Notes: generated from the letters alone by a model not told the origin. Numbered from the stretch's first letter, positions 47,488 through 60,037 are shown. The stretch is 64,000 nt of DNA from Sipunculus nudus (GCA_026874595.1 CM049306.1:8061519-8125518), one strand, 5' to 3'. Program-made: numbers and translations.

Positions 47488-48612
47488 CTACATACATGGC
47501 AACCGCGTGTTAAATACCTAAAATTTGATATATCAAACATTTCTTTGTCTTTTTAGGCTTTAAAGTTATGAGTTGTGCATATTTTATCCTTGGTGTTCTC
47601 TAAATATGCATTGGTTGCAAAGGAATCTGTCTAAAAAATACAATCCCGACCGGATACAAAATTCAACTGAAAGGGTCGCAAGGTACCGGTGGCAAATCGG
47701 TTGCAACGGGAAGGTTAAATTAAAAGCATCTTTTTCTGTCTTTGGCTACGTACATAGAAATCTATGGGGGAGCAGGTCTTCATATGTCAAGGGACAAAAG
47801 AATGCAATTTTTTACTTGATGGGATGAAGTAATATTCTGAAATAAGCCCTTTGAAAACGCTGTTGCCAAAGGTATCATTACAATTAAACGTTTACTGTGT
47901 GCACGTCTTCTAAAATGAAATATACCAATGGTCTGTGAGAGAGGACCTGTAACATAATTTAATCATCTTATCAGTATATCTAATACTTATAAAAGGAATT
48001 CGGTTCACGTCTGTTCGCAATGTTCTCTAAAACCGCGTTGTGTACAATGGTGTGCCTTACATCATTTTAAAGGTTATTATGCCCGCTGTGACATAGGGGA
48101 TATGAGAATAAATAATGTTTAATGTACATATAATTTTGAGTGATTTTTTTGTTTTTAATGACTTGCACAGAGGTAAGACCGAGCACAGCCGAACTGCCTT
48201 AGCAAAGACCGGAACGCATGCATCGTGGTCTTTCAACCTCAAACACTACTATTGTTCATATGAATAACGCTTGCTTTCTGTGAGGGATTTGAGCCTAGCT
48301 GTCGGGCCCTTCATATGAACCAGGCTCTCACCCACGTGCGTGGTCAGTAAAAGAGAAAAACATGTTTCTCGCTTTATGAAATGGAGAGTTCAACCCAGGA
48401 GGAATAATGACAAAACCTAATTCAAGGTCCCAATTTCACGAACAGGCGTGGGGTGGGGTGGGATGGTGTCTGGGATTTCAGGCCTTAAATTTTATCTGAT
48501 ACGATGAAAAAAAATTGCGGCGGTTGAAAATGAATACGGACCCTCTGCATGGAGTCCCGTTGGTCCGCTTCTGCTACTTACGAGGTATGCATATTTCTGT
48601 TTCTTTCTTCAG

Positions 48613-48782
48613 GAACAGTTTCTTTGCAACGTACATTTACTAAATCTTTCATGTGTTCCTCACATCAACCTAATCTTTTTACGTCCACCGATAGAATCCA
48701 GTCAAATATCATCGAAAACTTGAATGCCCCGCGTCTCATTCCGGTTCGCAATGTCAACACCATCACTGACCAGGTCATCAAG
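48613..48782 (+). CDS. Possible orphan exon
   Basis: A strong acceptor (TTTCTTTCTTCAG) and a good donor (ATCAAG|GTAAAC) bound a 170-nt open frame reading TVSLQRTFTKSF, then NIIENLNAPRLIPV and NTITDQVIK. The translation looks more protein-like than its surroundings but I do not recognise it, and no partner exons were found. Confidence 0.22.
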
Positions 48783-49224
48783 GTAAACAAACCGGAGTAT
48801 AAATTTCTTGCCACGAGGACAGCCCCACAAAATAAATGTTAAAATATTGGAGCGACTGCAGGACCACTCACGCACTGTCTCCATCAGGTTATGAGTTTAT
48901 ACGGACGGACGGTATGATGTTAAGGATTCATGTAATTTAAAAGTAAGTGGCAAAATTAAGATACAAGCAGCTGTACATAGAAACGTTTTCTGTTCACAGA
49001 AGTGTTGTGCCTCAGAGAGGTGCGCGAGTTATTCTGCAGTCGTGCCAAAATGGAGATGCATATCTTATGGAGACAGTTTCCCACTGAAAACCTATATTTT
49101 CTGTTAACTATTATAATAAAAAAAATGAGCCAACATTTCACATCTCAGTTAATAAATCTCCCCAACCCCGGTAATAAGCCCGGTATACCGGGTTTATCAG
49201 CTAGTATAATATATTTAAAATATC

Positions 49225-49488
49225 ATAATCATTATCACTGCAGTGTTTTCTATTCACTACGCTTCGGCCTTTTGAAATCAGTTCGGCGATGTCCAAACAA
49301 AAGGCCTCACTCACACCTCCTGGGGGGCTTCCGGGATGATCTAAACACGGAACGCGGAACAAGGGCTAAAATAAAAAAAATAACAAATCGCATATGCTGA
49401 AATACGTTTTTTACTACCTTTTGTTTGACTTTGCCGAACTGATTTCCAAAGGCCAAAGCGCAGTGAATGCAGTGTTATCATCATTATA
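49225..49488. mobile_element. Fold-back element with ~75-bp inverted arms
   Basis: The left arm contains CACTACGCTTCGGCCTTTTG and AAATCAGTTCGGCGATGTCC. The right arm (about 49411-49488) is the inverse with a handful of changes, for example GAACTGATTTCCAAAGGCC. About 100 bp separates the arms. Structure of a palindromic MITE; no coding capacity. Confidence 0.75.
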
Positions 49489-50383
49489 TACTGCAGAACA
49501 AAATTTGACTCGGACAGCGTCATGTAATTTTTAAACATGTCATCTCTTATTCCATTTTGAGCTTTACTAATTTAATGCTTTAGTGTAACATTTGTCGGTG
49601 ACTAAAACTGATGGACTGCATACATCTGAATACCGCCGCTTAAAAAAGGTTCAGAATAACGCGGGGACTTAATCCCTTGCCGAAGGAAAAAATATTGTGT
49701 TTATGATGAGGAAACTTGTCCTGGGGCATAAAACAGAATTTCAGAAAATCTAACTAAATATTACGTTTAAGAATGAAATCAGCTAGACCATTGTAACATG
49801 TTTATCCTGGCTGACAGGAACCTGACGTGTAAATCCAGAATAAATTAGGAGTTTTTCAAAACATAAACGATATATACATTGTCCAAGTAACCTGTATAAA
49901 CACTCGGAGAATGCATACAACGTTTATGTTATGAAAACGAAATACTGATTTAGGCTATTCTGGATTTATACGTGATGTACGTGTCTGCACCCTGGCTGGT
50001 GCCGGCCCAACGAGGCCTGGGGAAAACGAACAGCTAACACTGTTTTACGCTTATCACATTTCTTTACATGAACTCTGAATTTCGATTAAGTAAAATTTTA
50101 TTTGAAAATATTTGAACATCTGGTCTGCAAACCAAACCCCGCAAATCTCTGCCGAAAGGGAGCGACATTTAGTGTGCATGATCGAGATTACTACGATCTT
50201 GAGTAAAAAAGCCCCATCTTGTGTCTGTATTGAAGACTTCGTAGCATATGCCGGAGGATATTTAATTTTGTAGTCATTAAAATTATACAATAGCAATATC
50301 CTCATTTGATTCGGTTAGAAAAGAAACCAAAGTGGAATGTACAACAAACCCGCGTGATAGGAATAAAGGGAAACAAAAAGTAC
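49489..50383. other. Non-coding sequence
   Basis: Nothing recognised between the fold-back element and the tRNA-Leu gene. Confidence 0.4.
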
Positions 50384-50498
50384 TGTCAGAAGTGGGATTC
50401 GAACCCACGCCCACATTCGTGGACCAGAATACTCGTGCCCGTATTCAGGCAAGGTATATCCTTGAGTCTGGCGCCTTAGACCACTCGGCCATCCTGAC
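50384..50498 (-). tRNA. tRNA-Leu (anticodon CAA), with 31-nt intron
   Basis: On the minus strand the gene starts GTCAGGATGGCCGAGTGG, the class II leucine pattern. The anticodon stem CCAGA is followed by CTCAAG (anticodon CAA), an intron at 50430-50460, then TTCTGG. The long variable arm (TCCACGAATGTGGGC) and the T-arm GTGGG TTCGAAT CCCAC follow, and the acceptor closes with TTCTGAC plus discriminator A. An intron after the base 3' of the anticodon is normal for tRNA-Leu(CAA). TTTTT lies just downstream on the minus strand as Pol III terminator. Confidence 0.95.
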
Positions 50499-50759
50499 AC
50501 ACATCCATTTCGTTGGTTTTATCATACATTTTGGATTTCACTTGACTATCCGATGTAAACAGGCCCCGATCAGTCCAGTTCTGAACTATTAGTATTAGTA
50601 TTAAATACTGAAGCATTCTTGTTACATCAAAATAAAATTATGATTCCGCCAGGTGGTGTAACTAAAGGTGAGTCAGAGAGGTATTTTAATGTTTAACCCT
50701 TAGTTATTGAGTTTGTCTGTCAGCAAGTTTACAGAAAAAAATAGCTATTCGGTATTCCA

Positions 50760-51915
50760 AGTAGGCCTAATACTGGCAGCCTCAGCTCAGGTCCAATTTG
50801 CCGAAGTTGGTAATTACAGTAATTATAGGCCAGGCCAATATCAACATATACAATCAATGTAGGCACTAATTAGCCCTATAAAATTTTTATTTTCAACGAA
50901 AACAGAATTTTGAAAATAATTACACTAAATTCAGATTATACATTTAATTTCCACGAAAACAGAATTACCTATAGAATTAGAATCAATAGATAATTAAGTC
51001 GGCCTACACGGGGTAAGCCTATGCATTATTTATAAATTATATATATAGTCAATAAATTACTTATGAATAGTATTATGTAGGCCTAAAATGAATGTTGCAT
51101 TTTTTTTATGCGTATGCATGTGTACAGTCTACAGAGCCCTTCAGAGTACCGAGTAGATAAGAATGACATTTGATTATAGCTTTGGGGGTCGTGTAAGCAA
51201 GAAACAGGAACCCTTGACGATATTTAGATGGACAGGGGCACATGTCCATGGGCGAGCCGAAGGCACACGGGGAGAAATGCCATGTCAGTCAGGCCCATCA
51301 GTAGCTGTTTATAGATGGACCTGTGCATCTGTGTGCCGAGATGACCAAGGTCAAGAATTGTTCATTATACTAGCTATTCATAGTCCAAGGTCAATGGGGG
51401 CCTGTAGGGGGCCTACATTAGACCTGTGTGGCTTGATGATAGTTCGGTAACAAACTTGGGCACAGTACTTAATACTATAGCCTTTATTGGGATTAGGCTA
51501 CAGTCTCTGGAACAAAGCTGTTTAGGCCTGTACTATAATAGGCCTGTGTAACCTACAGCCTTATAATATAATATCTAGGCATAAATGCTAAATGGGCTAC
51601 ACGTTTAAGAAAACGTGCGTGCATGTGTACGTCCCATGCAGGAGAGCTAAACTAGGCTAATATTAGCAGGTCGGACTTAGGCCTATACTTTACAAATAAT
51701 AGCAACAATATTATAACATACAAATATTCGAGCATTTATCTGCAATTGATATGGTGGCTGCTTGCACGAGACTCATATTCATAAAATTTAATATTGCAAA
51801 TTATTTAGCTTGAACCAACCCTTAATCCATTATGTTGGCCTAGCTATATCCGATTTAGGCCTATCAAAGGTATAGGCCTATAGCGGTATGCCTATAGTAT
51901 ACTAGGCCTATACCG
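50760..51915. repeat. Region enriched in TAGGCCTA-type words
   Basis: At least twelve occurrences of GGCCT or AGGCCTA variants in about 1.15 kb, densest at 51837-51915 (TTGGCCTAGC, TTAGGCCTATC, ATAGGCCTATAG, CTAGGCCTATACC). No fixed period and no coding frame. Confidence 0.55.
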
Positions 51916-53122
51916 GTAGTCTATCACAAATTCTCCATGACGACATTGAAGCTAGCAGGCTTGTGATTGAATTTAATAATATTAATTATTAAAACTATAT
52001 AAGACCTATCCCTAAGTATTTCTAAGTATTTATGAACAGCAGAAATGGCCAAACCGCAGAACGCCAGGAAGTTGTTTTGCCAGTATGCCCGCGGGTCACC
52101 AAATCATTTAGAATGATCACGTATTCATAAAAGTAGGGTTAATGAACGAAACTCAGTTCGCAAAGTAGGGCACAGCTGTAATCATCCATGATGAAACAAC
52201 ATGGCTGACCAAGAGAGAACGAAACATTCCCGTCCAATTCATCTGGTTGTCTCTGTGCAAAACAACTCGAGAATATCTGCCCGTATGCATATGTGACGAT
52301 TCTGCTTTCCTGTGACTGTGTGTACGTATAACCATAACAAGATAATATTATCAGCTCATGCCAGATTCCAGCTCGTAAACTGCTCCGACAGATAAGCGGG
52401 TGTTTTTTGTATCGTTGTTCCCAAGGTTAGGTGGAGTACGTACAAACAAATTCAACATGGCTGGATGTTCCCCACGTATTTCCCCATGACGCATATACTC
52501 GAGTATGTATTCCTCTCTGGTGGTTCGCTGTTGGCAGTGGGCCAAATGTATGCAGTGACCTGTGCGGACTGATCCATACTAAACGCACTGAAGGGGTGGT
52601 AGTTTTCATATGACAGTTCACAATGTGTCCGTGATTAGACATTCCTTGAATTTAATAAAAATAAGCAGCTATAGAAATGTTCGTGTTATACTGCATACCT
52701 TCTAAATTACATATGTTTTTCATTCGAGAGCAAAGTGCCAAATATGGTGGTAATAATCACCCCCGAGACATCGCACACATACCGGGGTCCTCCGTTTGCT
52801 TCGCGGATAGTGCCGGGCCTCGTTTCAAGCGCTCACCGGCCTCGGTGTTGGTATAAGTCACAGGCAGAGCGAAGCACAACGAGGACAAAGAGCGCGATGG
52901 TTTAACACGACAGAATGAAGCGTATCCTAAATGGAAATATTTTACTTAATAAATAATGCAAAACAGTTGTTCAAAATGCTTCTGAGTTCAGGAATTGGCA
53001 GTTGAACAGGCACCAGAATCACGGTGAGCATCTCAACTTACAGCTGCAGTATGGATAGAGATCTACAACTCGAAGTGGAACCCATGTCACATGACAGTTG
53101 ATGTCCCAGTTTTTTTGGGGCG
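51916..53122. other. Non-coding sequence, GC-richer toward the right
   Basis: No gene recognised. The 52.74-53.3 kb stretch is richer in CpG than its surroundings and may be the promoter region of the downstream gene. Confidence 0.35.
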
Positions 53123-53134
53123 CAAGATGGCGCC
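53123..53134 (+). promoter_or_regulatory. YY1-like AAGATGGCG promoter motif
   Basis: CAAGATGGCGCC matches the YY1 core found just downstream of transcription starts in many animal genes. It lies in a CpG-richer stretch 2.2 kb upstream of the Gln-rich exon, whose 5' UTR is spliced. The link is inferred. Confidence 0.3.
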
Positions 53135-55343
53135 TTTTGTTGCTGTTGATTGTCGAGCTATCCGAAAGGAAGCCGGCATTGTATATCAGCGAATGTATGT
53201 CAGGCAGCACGCACGGCGCTTCACTTTATACAGTCATGCGAGTTACACGGGGGACAGAGCGGCAGGGAGGTTGAGATGTTTCGTCCAATGTGAGCGGCCA
53301 TGTGGTAGATCAAGATTGCCTGCATGCTTAAAGTAGTGGATCGCATGTTACATGTTTTTCACACAGCAGTTGTATAAATACTGCAATTGAAATCCACATA
53401 TCGGTTCACTTGTTTACAGGCTGCACAATAACATGCAGTATACATCGGATCGCGGTATTTGTGCAGCCATACTGCCATTTCTGGGAAGTTGCCGGGCTTA
53501 TAGCTTCCCAGTTGATCTAAGGAAGCCGTTTCCTGCTCTGATATAAATGCCGAATTGATTTTTTGGTATTTAAATATTTAATATATAGATACTGCAAATG
53601 GATTTTCAGGGAAATTTACCAACCCTGTGCACATCATCTTGGTATATTCAGTTTCTGATTTTCTTCTATGTAACTGAATTATCCCACCATTTTAGTGCTG
53701 AAATTTCGTTGCTCTCGGTTCCTTAAAATTCAAGGAGTCCATTCATATTTCATGATCAGTCATTGGTTTGAGCAAGCTAATTAGTGATCGATTTAGCTAT
53801 ATATCCAATATCAGTAAAACTGGAAAAAAATGTTAGCAACAGTGATTTTATACTCTGCATTTAAATCCAGCAAACCTCGCTACTTTTTGGGCATTTTTCG
53901 AAATTGCTTAGTTTTTATGAGAATCCATGTCATAAAAATTTCTGGGATCAAGGGATTTCTTTTTTTGTGTTTTCGGTCCGGTTTCATTTTTTTTAGAGGT
54001 TCTATTAAGTTTCTACAGTAATGTAATCAATAGTTGTCTTTGGTACTTGAGCATTTGAAATTGAGCGGATAACTGATTTTCAATTACGAAAAAAATTTTA
54101 TTGCTGCATCTACCAAAAATCATAAGCAGAATGTTTTTTTCACTTCTTGTAGAATGTTCATGTGTTAATTGATTTGACCAATTTTTGTTTGGAGTTGATC
54201 TTTGTCACTTTGGTTTCCAGGTCAGAGGCTGGTTGTTGCTTTTGGCTTATTATATTTAACACTGTATAGGTTTAATCTGACTATTGACTTCTTTGTCGTT
54301 TTCAAATATTATTCATCCTGTGTGTTTCATGATTGGAACTCATCCCTGCATATTTCTTGCAAGCAATGCAAAAGGGATATTTTATTACAAGAATATCTTT
54401 TTTCAAAGTTAATGTGATATTTAATATTTGTTGATATGGTTGACTGCCACAGAGGCCTAAAAGATTGAAATTCTATCATCAGGGTTTACTTGAATGAATT
54501 CACATATACCATTAAAATTCATGCCACATAATCCCTTGGAATGCAAAATTTTGTTCTCTGTGGTTCTTGTGCTATGGCCTCATTGTGAATAGCTCTTTTC
54601 CCTAGGAGCAGATTCATATTTGGATAATTAGAAATTATATGTAACATTTTTCATACTGCATTTGTGAACAGTTGTGCCGGAAAGACCAGAAGTATTAACA
54701 ACATACAAAACTTGGTCTCACCAATGAGACCAGTGAACTCTGTGTCTGCAATACTGCCATTTTCTGCCACATATTCTTTGCCTAGAGATATTCCTGATGC
54801 ATCAGAGAAGACAATAGACTGGTCATGTAGTCCATCATGCTGCATTCTAAGCTAGATCAGCTCTTCAATCAGTTTTCCAAGAGGAGGCCACAAGTTGCAA
54901 TATATATGCACTTCATGTATTAATTAATAAACTAATCAATAGAAAATTAACTATGTTCCCATGAGACCTGCTGGTGTGGAAAGTTATTAAATATTCTTTA
55001 GAATTTTGATAACTTATGTTCAATACTGCTATAATGGTATATCTGTGAATTGAAATATGATGTATCAGCAGTGTCTTAAAATGATACTAAATATTTGTGA
55101 ATTTTTGACAATTTAGTCACAATGGGATATTTAATTTCTTTACATCAGATGCAGATTTTGTAAAATTTTAGGAATCCTGAGCTGTGCAAGTTTGTGTTAT
55201 GATATAAGTAGTTTTTACCGAACAAATTTGTGATTTAAAAAAATGTTTCCATAAGAAACCTTGCATATGAATTGTTGAAAAATAGAAATAAAATGATTTT
55301 CCCATGACATGTAAAGTTATCAGTTATCTTTCCCTCCACACAG
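53135..55343. other. Sequence upstream of the Gln-rich coding exon, possible 5' intron
   Basis: No coding exon recognised with confidence. A pyrimidine-rich acceptor (TTTCCCTCCACACAG) closes it at 55343. Confidence 0.4.
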
Positions 55344-56931
55344 GTTAACAAAGCCGTGTGATGAGTAGACAGAATGGACCCTCGCCAGAATAGAGTAAAT
55401 CAGCCCAGTGTCTCCAATATGGAAAGGAACCAGCACCAAAATCAATACCAGCAAGCATTTAATATTTCCAGGACCGAGAGAAGTGTCTTATATCTGACAC
55501 TACCTGTTCCAATAACAAATGGTACCTTAAGTCCTGCTATGCAAATCCAGATTGGTAATCAAGGACCCCTGCAGACAACTACTGCTCAGGCATCAGTGTT
55601 TACTTCAACTGGACAGTTGGTGAGCCAGATGACTTCAGCAAGTGCACAGACTGTCATGTCCAGCCAGATTTTACAACCCCAGGTGAGCTCTGGGTTATCA
55701 GCCCTAAGGGCAAGGCCAGGAAGTGTCACAGTTGCACCAGCTTCTGCAGGACGAGTAGTTGTGGGTAGTCAAGTAATACCTTCAGGTCCTATAGCAAATT
55801 CAAGACAGGCAGTGCTTCCGGAATCCCACCCAGCCACTCTACCTGTGATTGATGCCAGCAGAAACCAATCTGTTTGTGATACCAACAAAGTGACAGGATC
55901 AGAATACATTGACATTTCCCAGAACAGTGTAGATTCTAATGAATCATTTGAAATAGCAGATTTGATATTGACTAGTGTGGTGGAAGGCCGGAGTCGGTCT
56001 GTATCAGTAAAAAGAGAAAATGACAGAAATCCCACTGACTTTAAGGACCCAGAGAATAGGAAAGTTGCGACAGACTTTTTACAGAAGTTGAAAGAAGCAA
56101 AAGATGCTGTACAAAAGGTGAAAGACATGCAGTGTATGCATCCTGATATAATAGATGCAGTTAAACAACTTGCATTGAATAAGGCAAGACAGTGCCCTGC
56201 AGCAAATAAGCCTCAACAACAAACGGCAAGTGTTGTTTACCAGCCACCTGCAAGTATGGTAACGGAACAACTGCAGGCTGGAAGTATGGCTCAGCAACAA
56301 TCTGCAGGTTCGGTTTTGCAGACGGCTGCAGGTTTGGCTCGTCAGAAAACCCTAACCATTGTGCCACAGCCAGCTGCAAGTTTTGTTCAGCAGACCACTT
56401 CAAGGGTGGTCCAGCAGCCAGCTGCAAGTGTTCAGCAATCTGCTGCTAATGTGGTTTTGCAGACAGCTCTGGGTGTGACGCAGCAACCATTCTTAAGTCA
56501 GAATATACCAAAGAATACAAACAGTAACGAAACTAGCCCAAGGAAAAATGCAGGCGTGAGACCTCAAAATAGAGGAACAGTATATAGAATTGCATCCAGC
56601 TCAGTATCAAATCAAACTACTTGCCAAACACAAACTGAAAAACAAGGGGCAAATATATCTCGGTGTATTCGGTTAGAACTAGTTACAGCTGCTGTGCAAC
56701 CAGATGTGCTGAGACCTGTATCAAATGCAAGTGATTCAAACCCAGTTGTGTCAAGTGATGGTGTCATTCATATCATCCCACAAAGTGAAGATGCCCTACA
56801 GGATGATGCTCCAGAGGAGCAAGAGTATGATAGTGATGCTACATTGGCCTATGAAGAGAGCCGTGTTTCTGATGTCTGCAAGATTTCACCAAAATCTGTC
56901 AATGAAATTTCACTAGATCTTGATAATGAAG
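55344..56931 (+). CDS. Large exon of an unrecognised Gln-rich, probably nuclear protein (partial)
   Basis: The exon opens at acceptor TCCACACAG|GTTAAC; the start codon is at 55374, preceded by in-frame TGATGA and by a 10-codon upstream ORF from 55361. It codes for 519 residues and a first base of the next codon, then hits donor GAAG|GTAAAT; reading past it meets a stop after two codons, so later exons are expected. Visible parts: an Asn/Gln-rich start (1-30); a Ser/Thr/Gln/Val-rich low-complexity region (50-160); VKRE at 212-215, a sumoylation-type motif; a charged helical segment 225-272 (TDFLQKLKEAKDAVQKVKD); degenerate QQPAASV-type repeats at 280-375; an acidic patch 472-500 (EDALQDDAPEEQEYDSD). 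This composition is typical of transcriptional cofactors or DNA-binding proteins whose domain lies in a later exon. No family is recognised and no function is assigned. Confidence 0.75.
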
Positions 56932-57200
56932 GTAAATGAGCATATTATTTACTGAAAACTTAAGAACAGATAATTGAAGTAACTGCAGAACAAAAGAAGA
57001 ATTCTGGTAATAGAAAACTAGGCTCATAATCGGGGCTGAAAAAAAAAAATAGCTCAGTGCCCCCCCCCCCACTGTTGAAAAACCAGTGGCATGTGTTTTT
57101 TCTTCTTTTATTGGTGCTTTCTTTCCTATAATTGGGAGACATTCTTGTCTGGAGGCAAAATCCTCTAATTTTGAACCCTTGAAAATATGATAATCTATAC

Positions 57201-57712
57201 ACATATATATATACATGTTAGACCCAATTGTGGCTTTGTAAACACAGAGCCACAGGCCCTTGCCTTCATTTATCTAGCGGACAGGAACACATGCAGTTTT
57301 TAACGATGCACCCAGTTTGAGTACATGTATCTTATCTTGAGTGTGGTGATCCAGGGAGGTTGTTTCAGCCAGCAGTGTGCAATGCAGGTGTAACATCATC
57401 ACTGCTGTGTCTTTGGAACTGGACCACTGGCAACACAAGACCACTGGCTACAATGTTGTTACGAGGGTTAGGCACTGGATTGTTTCAGCCGGCCAGGTGC
57501 ATGTGTCACATTTCAGTTGGGTTGGTCAGGGAGTTAGCAGTGATGATGTAATACTTGCACTGCACACCGCTGGCTGAAACAATTAGCCTGGTTCACCATC
57601 ATCTAACAGTGCATTTGTTCCCGTCCACAAGATAAATGAGGGCAGATACCTGTGGCTCTGTGTTTACAACTAAGTCACAACTGGGTCTGATATATACAAT
57701 GTATATATATGT
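57201..57712. mobile_element. ~500-bp fold-back (palindromic) element
   Basis: The outer arms are inverted copies: TTAGACCCAATTGTGGCTTT...GTAAACACAGAGCCACAGG on the left, and CCTGTGGCTCTGTGTTTAC...AACTGGGTCTGA on the right. An inner pair follows, GTTTCAGCCAGCAGTGTGCA on the left against TGCACACCGCTGGCTGAAAC on the right. Arms of about 190 and 170 bp enclose roughly 130 bp. TATATATACA-type sequence lies at both tips. No coding capacity. Confidence 0.85.
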
Positions 57713-59513
57713 AATGCACACTGTTTAAAGGGGCCTATTCTAATATCTGATGTATATTAATTAATAATAAATAAATAATCAATTAATAATAATCCATTGA
57801 CTTTTAATAAAAAAAATAGGCCAGAAAATGCTGATCCCAAAATAAACAGGCTGTTTGTTTTGTTTTTAACATGGCATGCCTTCCAAAATAATTCAAACAA
57901 ACTGGGCCAGGTCATCTGATGGCAAGTCCGGCATACCAGAGTTCTGCAAATGCCATTTTGCAACTTGTGACAGCTTGCACATATGCAAACAACCTCCTTC
58001 ATTTACCATACATGTAGTATTTGTTTGGCATCATGGGCTCTCAGCATTGGGGCATGTACCATGTTTACAGACAGCTTGTAGATAAACAAGATCATACATC
58101 TATAACAGATAAATAAGAACTTTTCTTACAGTTCTTTGATATGTATGCAGAAAATATTATGTATTATAAAATTATCACTTCAAAACACATTAATGATATA
58201 AATACATTTAAGATGAATTTGTTTAAAATCTGATCATTGATGATTTCCTACAGTTTAGCATTCACCAGTTAATAGGGTCTGAAAGCAAATATTTAAATAC
58301 ATTCCATATAATTATATATAAGATGAGATCTGAGTTGTAGTTTAGGAAGCACTTGAATATGTACTTGTACAGTTTATGTGTAGAGTAATTCATAGAAATC
58401 ATGAATGATATCCTGTCAGTCCCAAACTGTTGCCCACTTAGAAATGTTCCATTACTACTGCAATTACTGGTAAAGCCTACTATTAATATTTCCACAGTTT
58501 CTCATCTATTATTAAACTATTTCTTATATTCTGTTACTTCAACTATTACTTTGGCAGTAAGAAAATGTGGAATTCAGCCTTTCTGAGACTAGACTTTGTG
58601 TAAAATTCTGACATTGTTATAGGGTACATAAAAATTAAAATCATTATACTGTAAATATGTATTTTACATTAATAATATTTTATCAATAAACCAGAGGGAA
58701 TTTAGTTGGCAGTTAGCATTCTTTTTTGAATTTAGTGACCCCATTGGTAGTTTAATGTCTAAATGATTAAATAAACCATTATTTTTTATATATATGAATT
58801 ATTTGAATTTCATGATGCATTATGAATCGTATAAAAATTGCTTTAATACATCCCTGAATCGTATAAAAATTGCTTTAATACATCCCTGTAGTATAAACAC
58901 TCTAATTTTAAATCCCTAGTTCATTGTATATTGAAAACACCCATATGGCATCCTTTGAAAATTCAAGTCTTTACTCCTCTCGAGAAAACTATTCAACGAA
59001 CATTGCTTGCATCTTGACAAATATATTTTTTCAGCTGACTAAGTTAGAAGGAAGAAATAATGGAAAAAAATTGCATTTATTACTGAAAACCTGTTGTTGA
59101 ACTTCCTAATACTTAAACTACTGATGTTCTTTTATTCACATTTGGCATAAATATTCCTCTCATTGTTTTCTGTGTACAAGCCAGAAATAAGGTCCAATCT
59201 GTGAAAGTTATGGATAAGAACATAATGTACCTTGTCAAAATAAGTTTTCTTTATTAGCATATAACTGTATTTAATTCCTTATATACAGCATTCTTCATTA
59301 CAGCAAATGGTTTAACGTATAGCAGGTAATTAATTTGCAAAATGTTATGGTAAAGTATTTACCATTACAGGGTATTTTCAGTTATACTTCAGTACAAGTA
59401 CAAATACAAAAAAAAATGAGTACTAAATACACTGGAGTACTTGAAAATATGTACACAAATACAGGAGTACTTAGTACATTGGCTCCAAACCCTGCAGATA
59501 ACACAGGTGAATA
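57713..59513. other. Non-coding sequence, possibly intron of the Gln-rich gene
   Basis: AT-rich; contains a 32-bp tandem duplication at 58824. No exon identified. Confidence 0.35.
58824..58887. repeat. Perfect 32-bp tandem duplication
   Basis: Two identical units starting GAATCGTATAAAAATTGC. Confidence 0.95.
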
Positions 59514-59567
59514 GCTGATTGTAAGCCTTTAAAGTATTCCTGCACCACATTAAGCTCTCATTCTGTG

Positions 59568-59759
59568 CAGAAGGGGTTCCAGGGGAGGGGTCCAGGGGGT
59601 CCGGACCCCCCCTTTTTCCTGTCACCACAACCTTTTTTAAGGTTTTCAGACCAAATTATACGGCCTTGATCCCCTATTTCCAGACCATGGGACTTTTTAG
59701 TTTTTTTTATGAATCCTCTGTTGGACCCCCCCTTTTCTTAAATCCTGGATCCACCCCTG
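59568..59759. mobile_element. 192-bp MITE, copy 1, 5-bp target duplication CTGTG
   Basis: Ends are CAGAAGGGGTTCCAGG and the inverse CCTGGATCCACCCCTG. CTGTG is present at 59563-59567 and 59760-59764. Confidence 0.78.
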
Positions 59760-59859
59760 CTGTGATGTCACTTGCTGGTTCCAATAAAAAGAAGGCTGTT
59801 TGTAAGCTGATTGTAAGCCTTTAAAGTATTCCTGCAACACATTAAGCTCACATTCTGTG

Positions 59860-60037
59860 CAGAAGCGGGTCCAGGGGGTCCGGACCCCCTTTTTTCCTGT
59901 CACCGCAACCTTATTTTAAGGTTTTCAGACCAAATTTTATGGCCTTGATCCCCCTTTTCCAGACCTTGGGACTTTTTAGTTTTTTTTATGAATCCTTTGT
60001 TGGACCCCCCCTTTTCCTAAATCCTGGATCCATCCTG
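59860..60037. mobile_element. 178-bp MITE, copy 2, 5-bp target duplication CTGTG
   Basis: Ends are CAGAAGCGGGTCCAGG and the inverse CCTGGATCCATCCTG. CTGTG is present at 59855-59859 and 60038-60042. Duplicate of the preceding copy by tandem duplication. Confidence 0.78.

Larger units (their letters stand above)
44227..48612. other. Intergenic sequence, mostly unexplained
   Basis: No gene with supportable domains. It holds a cluster of GAAACATGTTTC-like palindromes (45935-46203), a CCACCAGGCGGTGC site at 46671, an AGCCAATCAG CCAAT-box-like word near 46973 with an inverted partner, and two consensus CRE sites at 47460-47487. The GC-richer 46.6-47.1 kb stretch could be a promoter, but no downstream gene was identified. 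Confidence 0.4.

Noticed and set aside
48549-48582. ATG-containing first exon for the 48.6-kb open frame
   Set aside because: It would need an intron of about 30 bp, too short to splice.
51163-51450. 95-codon frame
   Set aside because: No recognisable domain and ends within the TAGGCCTA-rich repeat-like region.
53091-53336. 81-codon frame in the CpG-richer stretch
   Set aside because: No domain recognised. The exon at 55344 has stops in all three frames before its ATG, so this cannot be its coding 5' part.
54651-54855. Overlapping protein-like frames on both strands
   Set aside because: Neither has convincing splice sites or a known domain; their mutual overlap makes chance likely.
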